The notes below the pieces were generated by a model. The model was not told where the DNA came from and searched no databases. It was given only the letters and a program-made list of their open reading frames with translations. Both the position numbers and the translations under genes were made by a program. Positions 1 through 8,525 of a stretch of 64,000 nt of DNA are shown one piece after another (the stretch's first letter is position 1; each line of letters begins with the position of its first letter). The stretch comes from Rhodobacteraceae bacterium UBA6796 (GTDB lineage: Bacteria > Pseudomonadota > Alphaproteobacteria > Rhodobacterales > Rhodobacteraceae), in assembly GCA_002452815.1 (NCBI GenBank), contig DKFM01000015.1:1-64000 (forward strand), given 5' to 3'.

Positions 1-119
1 TGCATGCGCTTGACAGTGCGCGGCCCGAGGACCGGGCGCGGGCGATCCGCGAACTGGACGAGGCCGCCGCGGCGATCCTCCAGGCGCGCGGTCTGCTGGA
101 AACCGGAGAGACCCCATGA
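1..119 (+). CDS. Hypothetical phage protein, C-terminal end only
   Basis: An open frame enters from the left edge (first complete codon at 3) and ends with TGA at 117-119. It gives 38 residues with an alternating acidic and alanine-rich pattern (RAIRELDEAAAAILQ), compatible with the end of a helical protein. The stop overlaps an ATG at 116, the ATGA overlap used throughout this early region. The length and function of the full protein cannot be judged. Confidence 0.5.
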   Translation, partial: HALDSARPEDRARAIRELDEAAAAILQARGLLETGETP

Positions 120-331
120 TCCCCCGTGCCGTTTCAACTTGCCCGGCGGTGCGGTGCCTCGGTGCGGTGGGGCTGCGTGCCCGCCGCACCGTTTTTTCTT
201 CCGATCTGGTGGCGCTTGGGGTTGCGCGCCGGATGGGCGCGGCGGCGCCTCTCTCCTCCCTGCGCCGCCGCGCATCCACCCCGCGCGCCTTTTCCACGGG
301 GCACGGGTTTCAACGCGAGGTGAGCGAATGA
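116..331 (+). CDS. Possible small hypothetical protein (71 aa)
   Basis: The ATG at 116 overlaps the stop of the preceding frame and the TGA at 329-331 overlaps the ATG of the next gene, so it would fit the overlapping early operon. The composition is poor, however: arginine and alanine rich, with no recognisable motif, and the DNA includes homopolymer stretches around 190-200. It may be a non-coding spacer of about 200 bases. I do not recognise it. Confidence 0.25.
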   Translation: MIPRAVSTCPAVRCLGAVGLRARRTVFSSDLVALGVARRMGAAAPLSSLRRRASTPRAFSTGHGFQREVSE

Positions 332-639
332 GCGATAAGGCACAGGCATCGGCGGCGATCCGGGCGGCCACGCTGGATCTGGCGCGACAGGCGGTGCTGT
401 GCGACCGGGCGGCCACGCATGGCGCGCCGGAGGATACGTTCGGGCTGCTGGCGGCGCTGTGGAGCGCGCGGCTCGGGATTTCCCTGAGCCCGGCGCAGGT
501 GGCGATCTTGCTGATCGACCTGAAGACCGCGCGCGCCTGGGGCAACCCGGGTCATGCCGACAACTGGGTCGATATGGCGGGCTATGCCGCCTGTGGCGCA
601 GGGCTTGGCGGCGCCGATCCGCGGGAGGGCACAGCATGA
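328..639 (+). CDS. DUF6378-like phage protein (103 aa)
   Basis: Starts at ATG 328 with GAGGTGAG a few bases upstream, rather than at earlier codons of the same frame that translate into Arg/Pro-rich noise. The protein carries the pattern R-x-x-THG-x-x-E-x-x-F near residue 27, an ALW motif, LIDLKTAR in the middle and DNWVDMAGYAA near the end. I associate this pattern with the DUF6378 family found in phages and prophages. The biochemical role is unknown. It overlaps both neighbours by ATGA-type junctions and so belongs to an early operon. Confidence 0.75.
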   Translation: MSDKAQASAAIRAATLDLARQAVLCDRAATHGAPEDTFGLLAALWSARLGISLSPAQVAILLIDLKTARAWGNPGHADNWVDMAGYAACGAGLGGADPREGTA

Positions 640-860
640 CCGGGCCGCGCTGGACTTCGGAGGAACGTGAGTGGGCGCGCGAGCTGCGCGCCTGCGGCTA
701 TTGGCTGGCCGAGGTGGCGGGGTATCTGGCGCATCGCTTCCCGCGCGAGGACGGCGCGCTGAGCGTGCGCGAGATCCGCGACATGCTGGCAGGGCAGGTG
801 GGCGACACGGCCGCAGGGCAGGGCGCGCGGGGAACCGATGCGCAGGAGGGGATGACATGA
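636..860 (+). CDS. Small hypothetical phage protein (74 aa), possible HTH
   Basis: ATG at 636 overlaps the previous TGA, and the frame ends at 860 overlapping the next ATG at 857. The N-terminal half (TSEEREWARELRACGYWLAEVAGYLAHRF) reads like a helix-turn-helix of the kind in which an acidic first helix is followed by a turn and an aromatic recognition helix. The family is not recognised. Position and overlaps suggest it is co-translated with the genes around it. Confidence 0.6.
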   Translation: MTGPRWTSEEREWARELRACGYWLAEVAGYLAHRFPREDGALSVREIRDMLAGQVGDTAAGQGARGTDAQEGMT

Positions 861-1468
861 TTGATCCGGCAAGGCCGAGGCTCGTGCAGATGGACGAGAT
901 CGAGGAATATCCGATCGGCCGCGACGAACGGCTCGACGCGCATGCCTTCGTGAAGTGGTGGCATCACCGCTGGCTGTCCTCGCGCACCTTCCGCCTGGCG
1001 TCGTGGGAGGCGCAGGGGATGGCGCGGGCGCTGTTCGATATGTCGCAGACCGAAAGCCCGATCGGCACCTTGCCCGACGACGACGATGAACTCGCAGTGA
1101 TGCTGCGGGTCGAGCGGCGGCGGATCGGGGAGCTGCGACGGGCTGAGTTCGGGCCGTTCCGGGGGTGGCGGCGGTGCCGTTGCGGGGATGAGGTGCGGCT
1201 GATGCATCCGGTCGTTCTTGAACAGGTGCGCGATGCGCTCGACCGGCGCGAGGCACGCGAGATGTCGCGCGAGGCGGCGGCGGTGCGCAAGCGGCGCGAA
1301 CGGCTGCGCGAGGGCTTGGGCAAGCTCGGGCTGTCCGACGCGGTGCTGGGCAGCGACATGCTGATCGAGCGCATGGATGAATGGATGCTCGCCCATGTGC
1401 GCGGTCGGCGCGACGGGCAATCCTATGGCGCGGCGCTGCTGCATGCGCGGCGCGAGAGGTGGCTCTAG
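857..1468 (+). CDS. DUF1376-like phage replication-associated protein (203 aa)
   Basis: ATG at 857 overlaps the previous stop. The first 80 residues contain AFVKWWHHRWLSS and later WEAQGMARALFDMSQTESPIGTLPDDDDELA, which resembles the DUF1376 family (short proteins near phage replication genes, with an N-terminal domain that reads like a winged-helix fold). The second half is a charged, arginine-rich helix (residues about 130-160). It lies directly upstream of an intergenic region with iterated repeats and a DnaA box, which would fit an origin-binding or initiation role. That role is inferred from context only. Confidence 0.6.
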   Translation: MIDPARPRLVQMDEIEEYPIGRDERLDAHAFVKWWHHRWLSSRTFRLASWEAQGMARALFDMSQTESPIGTLPDDDDELAVMLRVERRRIGELRRAEFGPFRGWRRCRCGDEVRLMHPVVLEQVRDALDRREAREMSREAAAVRKRRERLREGLGKLGLSDAVLGSDMLIERMDEWMLAHVRGRRDGQSYGAALLHARRERWL

Positions 1469-1476
1469 GCGGGGGC

Positions 1477-1560
1477 GTGACTGTCCCGCGAGTGTCACGC
1501 GTGACGGTTTGTGACTGTCACGGACAGTCCGCGGACAGTCACGTCTGTCGTGTGACAGTT
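1477..1560. repeat. Cluster of GTGACTGTC direct and inverted repeats
   Basis: GTGACTGTC occurs at 1477-1485 and 1511-1519, its reverse complement GACAGTCAC at 1534-1542, and related elements GTGTCAC (1492), GTGACG (1501), GACAGTC (1523) and GTGACAGT (1552). A purine-rich tract (about 1566-1605) follows. Such a set in the longest early intergenic gap could be iterons of a phage origin or a multi-site operator. Confidence 0.6.
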
Positions 1561-1633
1561 CTGCGTAGAGAAGAAGAGACAAGAAAAGACAAGAACAGAC
1601 AGACGCAACCGTGACGATCGACCGAGGGGCGCC

Positions 1634-1642
1634 TGTGGATAA
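1634..1642 (-). promoter_or_regulatory. Consensus DnaA box
   Basis: TGTGGATAA on the plus strand is the exact reverse complement of the consensus TTATCCACA. It lies between the repeat cluster and the gene starting at 1676. A single perfect box could occur by chance, but its position beside iterated repeats supports a replication origin. Confidence 0.5.
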
Positions 1643-1675
1643 GTCGGGATTTGCGAAGAAAAGGAGACAGAGGCG

Positions 1676-2254
1676 ATGGACAGTGCAGAGCAGAAGATGG
1701 CCGAGAAACGGGTGCGCGAGATCCTGATCGAACCGCTGGAACGGCGGGGGCTGGCGCGGCCTGCGAGCCTGACGCGGGTGCAGTTCGAGGCGATGGTGGC
1801 GGATCTGTGCGCCCGGCTGGCCTATATGAGCCCGGCCAATCTTGCGGCGCTCGAGGAACAGGTGGCGGCGAACCCGGCGGGCAAGGACCGCGACCGGCTG
1901 CCGATTGGCAACAAGATCCTGGACTGGGCCGCGATGATCCAGCCGCCCGAGGAAAGCGTCTCGCCGCTGATGCGGGCGGTGTTTGCCAGCCGGATCGGGC
2001 GCGAGGCGCTGGCCGAAGGCTGGGCGCCGGAACTCCTGGGCAACCTGCGCCGGGTGCGGCAGTTCCCGGGCGCCTTCGCGGCCTCGCAGATTCGGGCTGC
2101 GGCGGACGAGGCGCGGCGGCGGATGATCGTGCTCGAGGAACGGATGGCGGCGGGGCAGGAGCTGCACGCCGATGACCGCGCCTGGCACGCCCGGCGGCAG
2201 GCCGCGCTGGCCAAGTGCCACGAGATCGCGGCGCTTGCGGGCGAGGTGGCATGA
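1676..2254 (+). CDS. Hypothetical phage protein (192 aa)
   Basis: Starts at ATG 1676 after a good ribosome binding site (AAGGAG at about 1660). The protein is largely alpha-helical with no cysteine-rich or nucleotide-binding motif: an N-terminal charged helix, a central segment ending in NKILDWAAMIQPPEE, and a C-terminal coiled-coil-like stretch (RIRAAADEARRRMIVLEERMAAG region, residues about 140-170). It overlaps the next gene by ATGA. I do not recognise the family; the position right after the presumed origin suggests a replication or early function. Confidence 0.65.
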   Translation: MDSAEQKMAEKRVREILIEPLERRGLARPASLTRVQFEAMVADLCARLAYMSPANLAALEEQVAANPAGKDRDRLPIGNKILDWAAMIQPPEESVSPLMRAVFASRIGREALAEGWAPELLGNLRRVRQFPGAFAASQIRAAADEARRRMIVLEERMAAGQELHADDRAWHARRQAALAKCHEIAALAGEVA

Positions 2255-3099
2255 TGGGGTTGGCAGCTGTTCACCCCCGCCGCCGCCCGGCGGTAGAGGT
2301 TCTGGCGGCGGTGCTGGGCGGGGCGGATCTGGCGGGGTTCCATCCGCTCGATCTGGAGCTGGGTCGCGCCTGGGGTCAGGTGCTGGTCTGGGCCGAGCGG
2401 GACGGGGCCGCGCGCCCGCACAGCTTGGGCGAGATGCAGGCGCTCTCGCAGGCCTACATTCTGGCCCGCGCCGCGCCCCCCGAGGCCTGCGGCCCCGAGA
2501 TCCCGGCGGCTCCGGCGCGCGGTGCGATGCGGCTGGCGCGCCCGGTCAGGATGGCGCTCGACGCCAAGGGCAAGTGGGCGGTGCAGGATGACGGCTGGCA
2601 GGGCCGGGCGGCGGCGATCGAGGCGGACGCTTTCGATCTGATGTCCCGCGCGGCGCTGCGCCGGGGCCAGCCCTTGCCCTTCTCGGGGGTGCAGATCGAC
2701 ACGGGGCGGCAGTATCGCGCGCTGGTCGAGTTCCGCGCCGCGGGGGCGATGAAGCTCTCGTCGATCGAGGGCCGGGCCGGTGGCTCGGGGCACGGCGGGT
2801 CTGATTATCTGGATCGCTTCTTGCAGGCGGGCGAAGACCTTGCACGGATGCGGCGCGGGATCGGCGACGGCGTGGCGATGGAAGTGCGCCGGGTGCGCCC
2901 CTCGAAACGCGGCACGGCGGCGCGGGGTATCATTACCGACCGCGCGCTGGTCGATGCGGTCTGCCTGTCCGATCAGACCCTGAGCGCAGTTCTGCAGGGC
3001 CATGGCTGGGCCAGGTCCACCGACCACATTGCTGCGCTGCGAGCTGCACTGGGGGCCGCCTTGGGGCGCATGGCGGGTCGGGTGCAAAAACCGTATTGA
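2251..3099 (+). CDS. Hypothetical phage protein (282 aa)
   Basis: ATG at 2251 (or the immediately following ATG at 2254) overlaps the stop of the previous gene. The middle of the protein carries DLMSRAALRRGQPLPFSGVQIDTGRQYRALVE-type sequence, and the C-terminal 60 residues (from ITDRALVDAVCLSDQTL) look like a helix-turn-helix module followed by an Ala-rich helix. This could be a late-gene regulator or DNA-binding protein, since it ends the early operon and is followed by a terminator and then the packaging genes. No family is recognised. Confidence 0.6.
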   Translation: MMGLAAVHPRRRPAVEVLAAVLGGADLAGFHPLDLELGRAWGQVLVWAERDGAARPHSLGEMQALSQAYILARAAPPEACGPEIPAAPARGAMRLARPVRMALDAKGKWAVQDDGWQGRAAAIEADAFDLMSRAALRRGQPLPFSGVQIDTGRQYRALVEFRAAGAMKLSSIEGRAGGSGHGGSDYLDRFLQAGEDLARMRRGIGDGVAMEVRRVRPSKRGTAARGIITDRALVDAVCLSDQTLSAVLQGHGWARSTDHIAALRAALGAALGRMAGRVQKPY

Positions 3100-3145
3100 C
3101 AGTTAAATCACTCCTCGACATGCTTATGAACATGATCACGAATTG

Positions 3146-3175
3146 CGCCCGCCGGGAACTCCCTGCGGGCGTTTT
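3146..3175 (+). terminator. Rho-independent terminator after early operon
   Basis: CGCCCGC (3146-3152) pairs with GCGGGCG (3165-3171) and is followed by TTTT. It separates the early genes from the late block. A TTGACA at 3096-3101 might be a -35 element, but no convincing -10 is seen at the right spacing. Confidence 0.7.
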
Positions 3176-3192
3176 CATTTGGCGAGGTGGCG

Positions 3193-4080
3193 ATGACTGG
3201 GCGCAAGCTCTGCTCTGCCCCCGGCTGCGATGATCTTGCCGAGATTGGGGACACGCGCTGTGCGCAGCACCGGGCCGAAGCGATGGCGCGGCAGGCGGCG
3301 TCACGGGCGCGGGCGCAGACCTCGGACCATGCAGCGCGGTGGCGGGAGCTTTACAACGATCCTCGCTGGCGGCGCGCGGCAAAGCAGTTTCTGCAACGCC
3401 ATCCGCTTTGCGCGGATTGCGGGGCACTTGGGCTGGTCGAGGCGGCGACAGAGGTTGACCACATTCGGCGGCACATGGGGGATCCGCGGGTCTTCTGGGA
3501 CCGCACGAACTGGCAGCCGCTGTGCAAGCGCTGTCATAGCCGCAAGACGGCACGCGAAGTGTTCGCCACCACAGGCGGCGGGCAATGGTCTATCCCGTTC
3601 CGGCTACGCCCGTCGCGTATCCCCGTCGAGGTGGTGGCGGGGCCGCCGGGTGGCGGCAAGTCGCACTACATCGCGGCGCAGGCCCGGCCGGGCGAAATCG
3701 TGATCGACCTGGACCGCATCCTTGCCGACCTCGGCGGGCGGCGATGGGATCAGCGGCCAGAGCTGGTGAAGCGGGCCTTCGCACAGCGCGACCGGATGCT
3801 GCTGGGGCTGGCGACGTCCTATGCACCGAAGGCCTGGTTGCAGGTCAGTGCGCCGGACCCGGCAGAGCGGGCGGCATGGCTGGCGGCGCTTGGACCAAAG
3901 GCCTCGGTCACGCTGATCTGCCCGCCGCTTGCGGTGACGCTGGCGCAGATCGACGCGGATCCCGGGCGCGCGACCCTGCGCCAGACGATGCGACAGGCCG
4001 CCGAGGCCTGGTATGGGCAGGCCCCCCGGGGGGTATCTGGAAATCCGGGCGCGCGACAGGACACCGGAGAGGGGAGGTGA
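3193..4080 (+). CDS. HNH endonuclease fused to a P-loop ATPase/kinase-like domain (295 aa)
   Basis: Start chosen at ATG 3193 with GAGG five bases upstream; a GTG at 3187 is possible. The N-terminus has a small Cys/His cluster (C7, C12, C23, H26). Residues about 52-122 form an HNH nuclease: paired CxxC at 73-76 and 111-114, DHI at 89-91, N106 and H115. HNH proteins beside terminases commonly assist DNA packaging of cos-type phages. A second domain follows with a Walker A motif GPPGGGKS at 150-157 and a DLDRIL strand shortly after, resembling small nucleotide kinases. The fusion is the unusual part; the ATPase substrate is unknown. REP-like sequence occurs near the 3' end (4021-4041). Confidence 0.8.
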   Translation: MTGRKLCSAPGCDDLAEIGDTRCAQHRAEAMARQAASRARAQTSDHAARWRELYNDPRWRRAAKQFLQRHPLCADCGALGLVEAATEVDHIRRHMGDPRVFWDRTNWQPLCKRCHSRKTAREVFATTGGGQWSIPFRLRPSRIPVEVVAGPPGGGKSHYIAAQARPGEIVIDLDRILADLGGRRWDQRPELVKRAFAQRDRMLLGLATSYAPKAWLQVSAPDPAERAAWLAALGPKASVTLICPPLAVTLAQIDADPGRATLRQTMRQAAEAWYGQAPRGVSGNPGARQDTGEGR

Positions 4081-4087
4081 ACGATCT

Positions 4088-4111
4088 CGCCGGGGTATTT
4101 GGAGAAAAAAG
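4088..4111 (+). repeat. REP-like fragment between HNH and terminase genes
   Basis: CGCCGGGGTATTTGGAGAA plus an A-run matches the half-element seen in full at 62503-62639 (CCCCGGGATATTTGG followed by an A/G-rich tail). It fills most of the short gap upstream of the small terminase gene. Confidence 0.5.
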
Positions 4112-4150
4112 CCCATGATGTAATTGGGGTTAGAGGGAGATACGGCGGCG

Positions 4151-4591
4151 ATGAAAGGCCCGAAACCGACTTTGCAGCTGGTCACACCGATGAAGGGCGA
4201 TGCGCCGCGCGACGTGCCGCAGCCGCCTGCGTTCCTCTCGGAAGAGGGGCGCGCGGTCTGGGATCGGCTGGCGCCGGTGATGGTGCGCAAGGACCGGCTC
4301 GAGCTGCATTTCCATGATCTCTTCGCGGCCTATTGCGAGAGCGCGGCGGATTTCATGCAGTTCACAATCGACCTGGTGGCCGACGGCTATTCCTATGTGT
4401 CCGAGACGCGCAACGGGCGGCAGGAAAAGAAACGCGCGGCCTGGGGGCAGCGGCAAGAGGCGCTGCAGAACATGCAGCGGATCGGCGCGCTCTTCGGGCT
4501 GTCGCCGGTGGATGAACAGCGGATATCGAGCGGCGGGCAGGGCGACCTGCTCGATCTGCTGACCAAGGCGGTGAGCGGTGAATCCGCGTGA
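4151..4591 (+). CDS. terS: Terminase small subunit, P27 family (146 aa)
   Basis: The start is taken as ATG 4151 (MKGPKPTL), the typical beginning of P27-type small terminases; an in-frame TTG at 4124 is less likely. The hallmarks are P-x-x-LSEEGRAVWDRLAPVM around residues 27-43, the helical middle part with FAAYCESAADFMQF, and the C-terminal FGLSPVDEQRISS. The protein recognises viral DNA and regulates the large subunit during head packaging. It overlaps terL by 14 bases, which implies translational coupling. Confidence 0.88.
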   Translation: MKGPKPTLQLVTPMKGDAPRDVPQPPAFLSEEGRAVWDRLAPVMVRKDRLELHFHDLFAAYCESAADFMQFTIDLVADGYSYVSETRNGRQEKKRAAWGQRQEALQNMQRIGALFGLSPVDEQRISSGGQGDLLDLLTKAVSGESA

Positions 4592-6248
4592 CCACGCGGT
4601 CTCGCGCTATGCCGTTGACGTGATCGAGGGAAAGGTGGTGGCGGGCGAGCTGGTGCGGCTGGCCTGCGAACGCCACCTGCGCGACCTCGACACCGGCGCC
4701 GAGCGCGGGCTTGTCTTTGATTGCGCTGCGGCGGATCGGGTGATCCGCTTCGCGGGCATGTTGCAACATACGGTTGGCCCGTACGCGGGCAAACCGCTGG
4801 CGCTGGAGCCCTGGCAGGTGTTCCGGCATGGCTCGGTTTTCGGCTGGAAACGTGCGGGCACGGGCCTGCGCCGGTTTCGGGCAACCTATCACCAGGTGGG
4901 CAAGAAGAACGGCAAGACGACCGACACGGCGGTGCCGCTGATCTACACCCAGCTGCTGGATGGCGAGGCGGCGCCGCAGGGCTATTGCGCGGCGACGACG
5001 CGCGACCAGGCGGGGCTGCTGTTCAAGGAGGTCAAGCGGATCATCAAACGCTCAGCCTTCCTGGGCAAGCTGATGGAAGGCTACCGCCACGAGATCACGA
5101 CGCCGGCCTCGGATGGGGTGATCAAATGCCTGTCGCGCGACGGGGACAGTTCGGACGGGATCAACCCAAGCTTTCTGGCCCGCGACGAAATGCACCGCTG
5201 GACGGATCGCGAGCTGGCCGAAACCATTGTCGAGTCGATGATTGCGCGCGATCAGCCGATCGACTGGGTGATCACAACGGCCGGGCATGACCGGCAGTCG
5301 CTGTGTGGCGAACTGCGCGGCTACGCCGAGAACGTGCTGCGCGGTTCAGTGCAGGATGATGCGTTCTTCGGTTTCGTGGCCGAACCGCCGCCCGATTGCG
5401 ACCCGCTCGATCCGCGCTTCTGGGCGATGGGCAATCCCAACCTAGGGGTGTCCAAACCGCTTGAGGCGATGGAACGCGCGGCGACGAAGGCGATGGCCAT
5501 TCAGGCCAGTATGCCGAACTTCCGGCGGTTTCACCTGAACCTCTGGACCGAGGGCGAACAGACCTGGATCGCGCGGGAAAGCTGGGATCGGGGCGACGCG
5601 GCCAAACGCTTTGCGCCCGAGAGCTTGTTCGGGCGCGATGCCTGGGTTGCGCTGGATCTGTCGAACAAGGTCGACACCACGGCAATCGTTGTGGCGGTGC
5701 CGGTGGACGGGCTGATCTATCTGATCTGCTACACCTTCCTGCCTTCGGGGCCGAAGGGCTTCATCGCCCGGGCACAGAAGGAAAAGCGCGAATATGTCAG
5801 CTGGCGCGATCAGGGCTGGCTTGAGGTGCATGACGGCGGCGCAATCAGGGAGGCAGAGATCGAGGCGCGGCTGATGTGGATCTCGCGCAAGTTCAAGGTG
5901 CAGGAAATCGCCTATGACCCGTGGGGGATGCAGTATCTGGCCAAGCGTCTGGCCGATAAGCGGCTGCCTTTGGTCGAACACCGCCAGGGCTTCGGGTCGA
6001 TGTCGAACCCGATGAAGCGGGTCGAGGAGCTGGTTGCGGAAAACCGGATCCGGCACGGGGGCAACCCGGTGCTGGGCTGGCAGGTGGGCAATGTCCACCG
6101 CGACGAGGACGCGGCCGAGAACATCAAGCCGAACAAGAAACGCTCGACCGGGCGGATCGACGCGGCGGTGGCGATGATCATGGCGGTCGGTCGGGCCGCC
6201 GCGGGCGAGAAGAAACGCAGGCAATCTAGAGGGATCGAGGAGCTATGA
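4578..6248 (+). CDS. terL: Terminase large subunit (556 aa)
   Basis: Starts at GTG 4578, overlapping terS. The ATPase domain begins with the Q-x-GKKNGKT Walker A variant at about residues 110-118, typical of the Terminase_1 family, followed by the DEMHRW Walker B-like acidic motif near residue 203. The nuclease half has VALDLSNKVDTTAI near residue 360 (catalytic acidic residues) and a C-terminal RIDAAVAMIMAVGRA. It is the motor that pumps DNA into the prohead and cuts the concatemer. Length is normal. It ends in an ATGA overlap with the portal gene. Confidence 0.95.
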   Translation: MNPRDHAVSRYAVDVIEGKVVAGELVRLACERHLRDLDTGAERGLVFDCAAADRVIRFAGMLQHTVGPYAGKPLALEPWQVFRHGSVFGWKRAGTGLRRFRATYHQVGKKNGKTTDTAVPLIYTQLLDGEAAPQGYCAATTRDQAGLLFKEVKRIIKRSAFLGKLMEGYRHEITTPASDGVIKCLSRDGDSSDGINPSFLARDEMHRWTDRELAETIVESMIARDQPIDWVITTAGHDRQSLCGELRGYAENVLRGSVQDDAFFGFVAEPPPDCDPLDPRFWAMGNPNLGVSKPLEAMERAATKAMAIQASMPNFRRFHLNLWTEGEQTWIARESWDRGDAAKRFAPESLFGRDAWVALDLSNKVDTTAIVVAVPVDGLIYLICYTFLPSGPKGFIARAQKEKREYVSWRDQGWLEVHDGGAIREAEIEARLMWISRKFKVQEIAYDPWGMQYLAKRLADKRLPLVEHRQGFGSMSNPMKRVEELVAENRIRHGGNPVLGWQVGNVHRDEDAAENIKPNKKRSTGRIDAAVAMIMAVGRAAAGEKKRRQSRGIEEL

Positions 6249-7522
6249 GCTTTGCAGCACTTTTCCGCCGTGGCGGAACGCGCGTGGCCCCCGGCCCGCG
6301 CATCGAACCCGCGTTGGCTGCACCTGTCGCCGAGGCGGCGGGCCTGTCGGTGCCGCACGAGAGCGGCTGGCGCGAGATCGGTTTTGGCGGTGCCAGCCGG
6401 GTGCGCAGCCTGCCGCGGGTGACGCCGGAGCTGGCGCAGAAGCACGCAACCGTGGTGACCGCCTGTTCGGTGATCGCGGGGGATCTGGCGAAGCTGCCGC
6501 TCAAGCTGTTCCAGCGCGGGGCAGACGGGCGGGAAGTGCGGGTGCGGGATCATCCGGCGGCTTACCTGCTCAATGCCGAAAGCTCGCCCGGGGTGCCTGC
6601 GATGGTGGCGCGCTTCGGGCTTGGCTACAGCTTCACCCTGCGTGGCCGCGGTTTTGCCTATGCGCCGCGCGACGGGGCGGGTGAGCTGGAATTGATCGAG
6701 GCGGTGCATCCCGACCGCTGTGTGGTGCTGCGGGCAGGCCGGTCGCGGTTTTACGAGTTCGAGGATGGCGGCCAGACCCAGCGTCGTGTGGCTGGCCGCG
6801 CGATGGTGCATCTGCGGTACATGGCCGAGGATGGCTGGACCGGGCGCAGCCCGATCGAGGTTGCGGCAGAAACGATGGGCATTGCGCTGGCCGGGCAGGA
6901 AGCGGCGGGGCGTCTGGCTGGGGGCAAGGGGTTCAAGGCGGTCGCCAAGCTGGCGGATTTCAACGCTGACGATGAAACCTGGCAGCGTTCGCGCAGGCGG
7001 CTCAAGGCGGCGATGGAACGCGACCAGGATGACGGCGTTCTGATCATCGGCCAGGAAGACGAGATCAAGGAGCTGGGGCTTTCAGCCTCGGACATCGAAC
7101 TGCTGGCCAGCCGGAAGTTCGACCGCGAACAGATCGCCGGGCTCTATCGGGTGCCGCCTTCGAAGCTGCAGATCCTTGAGCACGGGGTGAAGGCCAATTC
7201 CGAACAACAGGCCATCGACTACAAGGCGGAATGCCTGACCCATTGGGGCGGGTTCATCGAGGCGGGGCTTGGGCAGGGGCTGCTGACCGAAGCCGAGCGG
7301 CGTGCGGGGTTGTTCTTCCGGCACGAATACGACGCGCTTTTGATGGCCACGACCAAGGAACGCTATGAGGCGCTGGCGAAAGCGGTGGGCGGGCCGATCC
7401 TGACGCCGAACGAAGGGCGCCGGATCGAGGGTCTGGACCCGATTGCAGGCGGAGAGGCGCTGTATCCGCCGCCAAACATGACCCGCGCCGACACGAAACC
7501 ACAGGGAAAGGATGGGGCATGA
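6245..7522 (+). CDS. Phage portal protein, HK97 family (425 aa)
   Basis: Start ATG 6245 overlaps the terL stop. The sequence carries the usual HK97-family portal features: VVTACSVIAGDLAKLPLKLF around residues 70-90, the ALIGLEIN-like GRSPIEVAAETMGIALAGQE segment, and EQIAGLYRVPPSKLQILEHG with SNSEQQAIDYKAE-type sequence near residue 320. Portal forms the dodecameric ring at one capsid vertex through which DNA enters and to which the tail connects. Length is normal. It overlaps the protease gene by ATGA at 7519. Confidence 0.95.
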   Translation: MSFAALFRRGGTRVAPGPRIEPALAAPVAEAAGLSVPHESGWREIGFGGASRVRSLPRVTPELAQKHATVVTACSVIAGDLAKLPLKLFQRGADGREVRVRDHPAAYLLNAESSPGVPAMVARFGLGYSFTLRGRGFAYAPRDGAGELELIEAVHPDRCVVLRAGRSRFYEFEDGGQTQRRVAGRAMVHLRYMAEDGWTGRSPIEVAAETMGIALAGQEAAGRLAGGKGFKAVAKLADFNADDETWQRSRRRLKAAMERDQDDGVLIIGQEDEIKELGLSASDIELLASRKFDREQIAGLYRVPPSKLQILEHGVKANSEQQAIDYKAECLTHWGGFIEAGLGQGLLTEAERRAGLFFRHEYDALLMATTKERYEALAKAVGGPILTPNEGRRIEGLDPIAGGEALYPPPNMTRADTKPQGKDGA

Positions 7523-8421
7523 CACGCTCGATCGGGGAAATTCTGGCAGTTCCTGGGGCGCCGATGGCGCTGGACGCCGGGTTTGCGGCGGCACTGCTGG
7601 CGCTGGACTGGCCGCAGGCGGCGCAAGGGGATGCGATGGCAGCGCAGGGTGAGGCCGAACGCTATCGCATCGAGCGCGGCGTGGCGGTGGTTCCGGTGCG
7701 CGGGATCCTGACGCCGAATTCGGCAGTCCTGGAACGCTGGTTCGGCTGGTCGACCTATCGCGGGATCGAGGAAAGCTGCGCGGCGCTGGCGCTGGATGAG
7801 GGGGCCGCCGCGGTGGTGTTGGAGTTCGACACTCCGGGCGGCATGGTTCTGGGGATCGAGGACGCGGCACAGGCGGTGGCTGCCCTGGCGGCGATCAAGC
7901 CGGTCTATGCGCTGGCTGCCCCGCTTGCGGCTTCGGCGGGCTATTGGCTGGCGTCTCAGGCGCGCGAGATTTCGATGACGCCGGGGGCGAGCGTGGGTTC
8001 GATCGGGGTTGCGGTGACGGCCTGGCGTGCGATGCAGCCGGGTGGCGACGGCAGCCAGGAGTTCGAATTCACCTCGCCCCATGCCCGGGCGAAATGGCCA
8101 GATCCGACAAGCGAGACCGGACGGGCCGAGATCACCCGCGGACTGGCCGAAACCGAGGCGCGGTTTCATGCCGCAGTGGCGGCGGGGCGCAAGATCGCGC
8201 TGGCCGATCTGCCCGCTGCGCTGTCGGTGAGCGAAGACCCTGCGGACGGTGGTGCGGTCTTTGCCGCGCCGGAGGCGCAGGCGCGCGGTCTGGCGGATCG
8301 GATCGAGACCCGCGCGGCCTTCTATGCCCGGGTGCTGACGGCACATGCCCCGGCGCCCCGCCGCACGACCCGCGTCGCACTGGCACGGGCCCGGGCGGCC
8401 GAGGCTACAGCGCGGAGCTGA
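7519..8421 (+). CDS. Prohead protease, S49 (SppA/ClpP-fold) family (300 aa)
   Basis: Start ATG 7519. The S49 core is clear: GVAVVPVRGILTP near residue 55, DTPGG at 104-108 and the nucleophile motif PLAASAGYW with Ser139. GASVGSIGV follows at about 156-164. In phages these proteases cleave the scaffold and the capsid N-terminus during head maturation. The C-terminal tail is Ala/Arg-rich and may act as internal scaffold. The gene lies between portal and capsid, as expected for the HK97 order. Confidence 0.92.
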   Translation: MTRSIGEILAVPGAPMALDAGFAAALLALDWPQAAQGDAMAAQGEAERYRIERGVAVVPVRGILTPNSAVLERWFGWSTYRGIEESCAALALDEGAAAVVLEFDTPGGMVLGIEDAAQAVAALAAIKPVYALAAPLAASAGYWLASQAREISMTPGASVGSIGVAVTAWRAMQPGGDGSQEFEFTSPHARAKWPDPTSETGRAEITRGLAETEARFHAAVAAGRKIALADLPAALSVSEDPADGGAVFAAPEAQARGLADRIETRAAFYARVLTAHAPAPRRTTRVALARARAAEATARS

Positions 8422-8525
8422 GGCCTTTCCAAAGACCTTACGAAACTGGCTCCGGCGCTGCGGCGGCGGGGTCTTTTGGGCTGCGCGCATGAAGCGGGCG
8501 GCGGTGCTTTTCAAGGAGCGAGACG

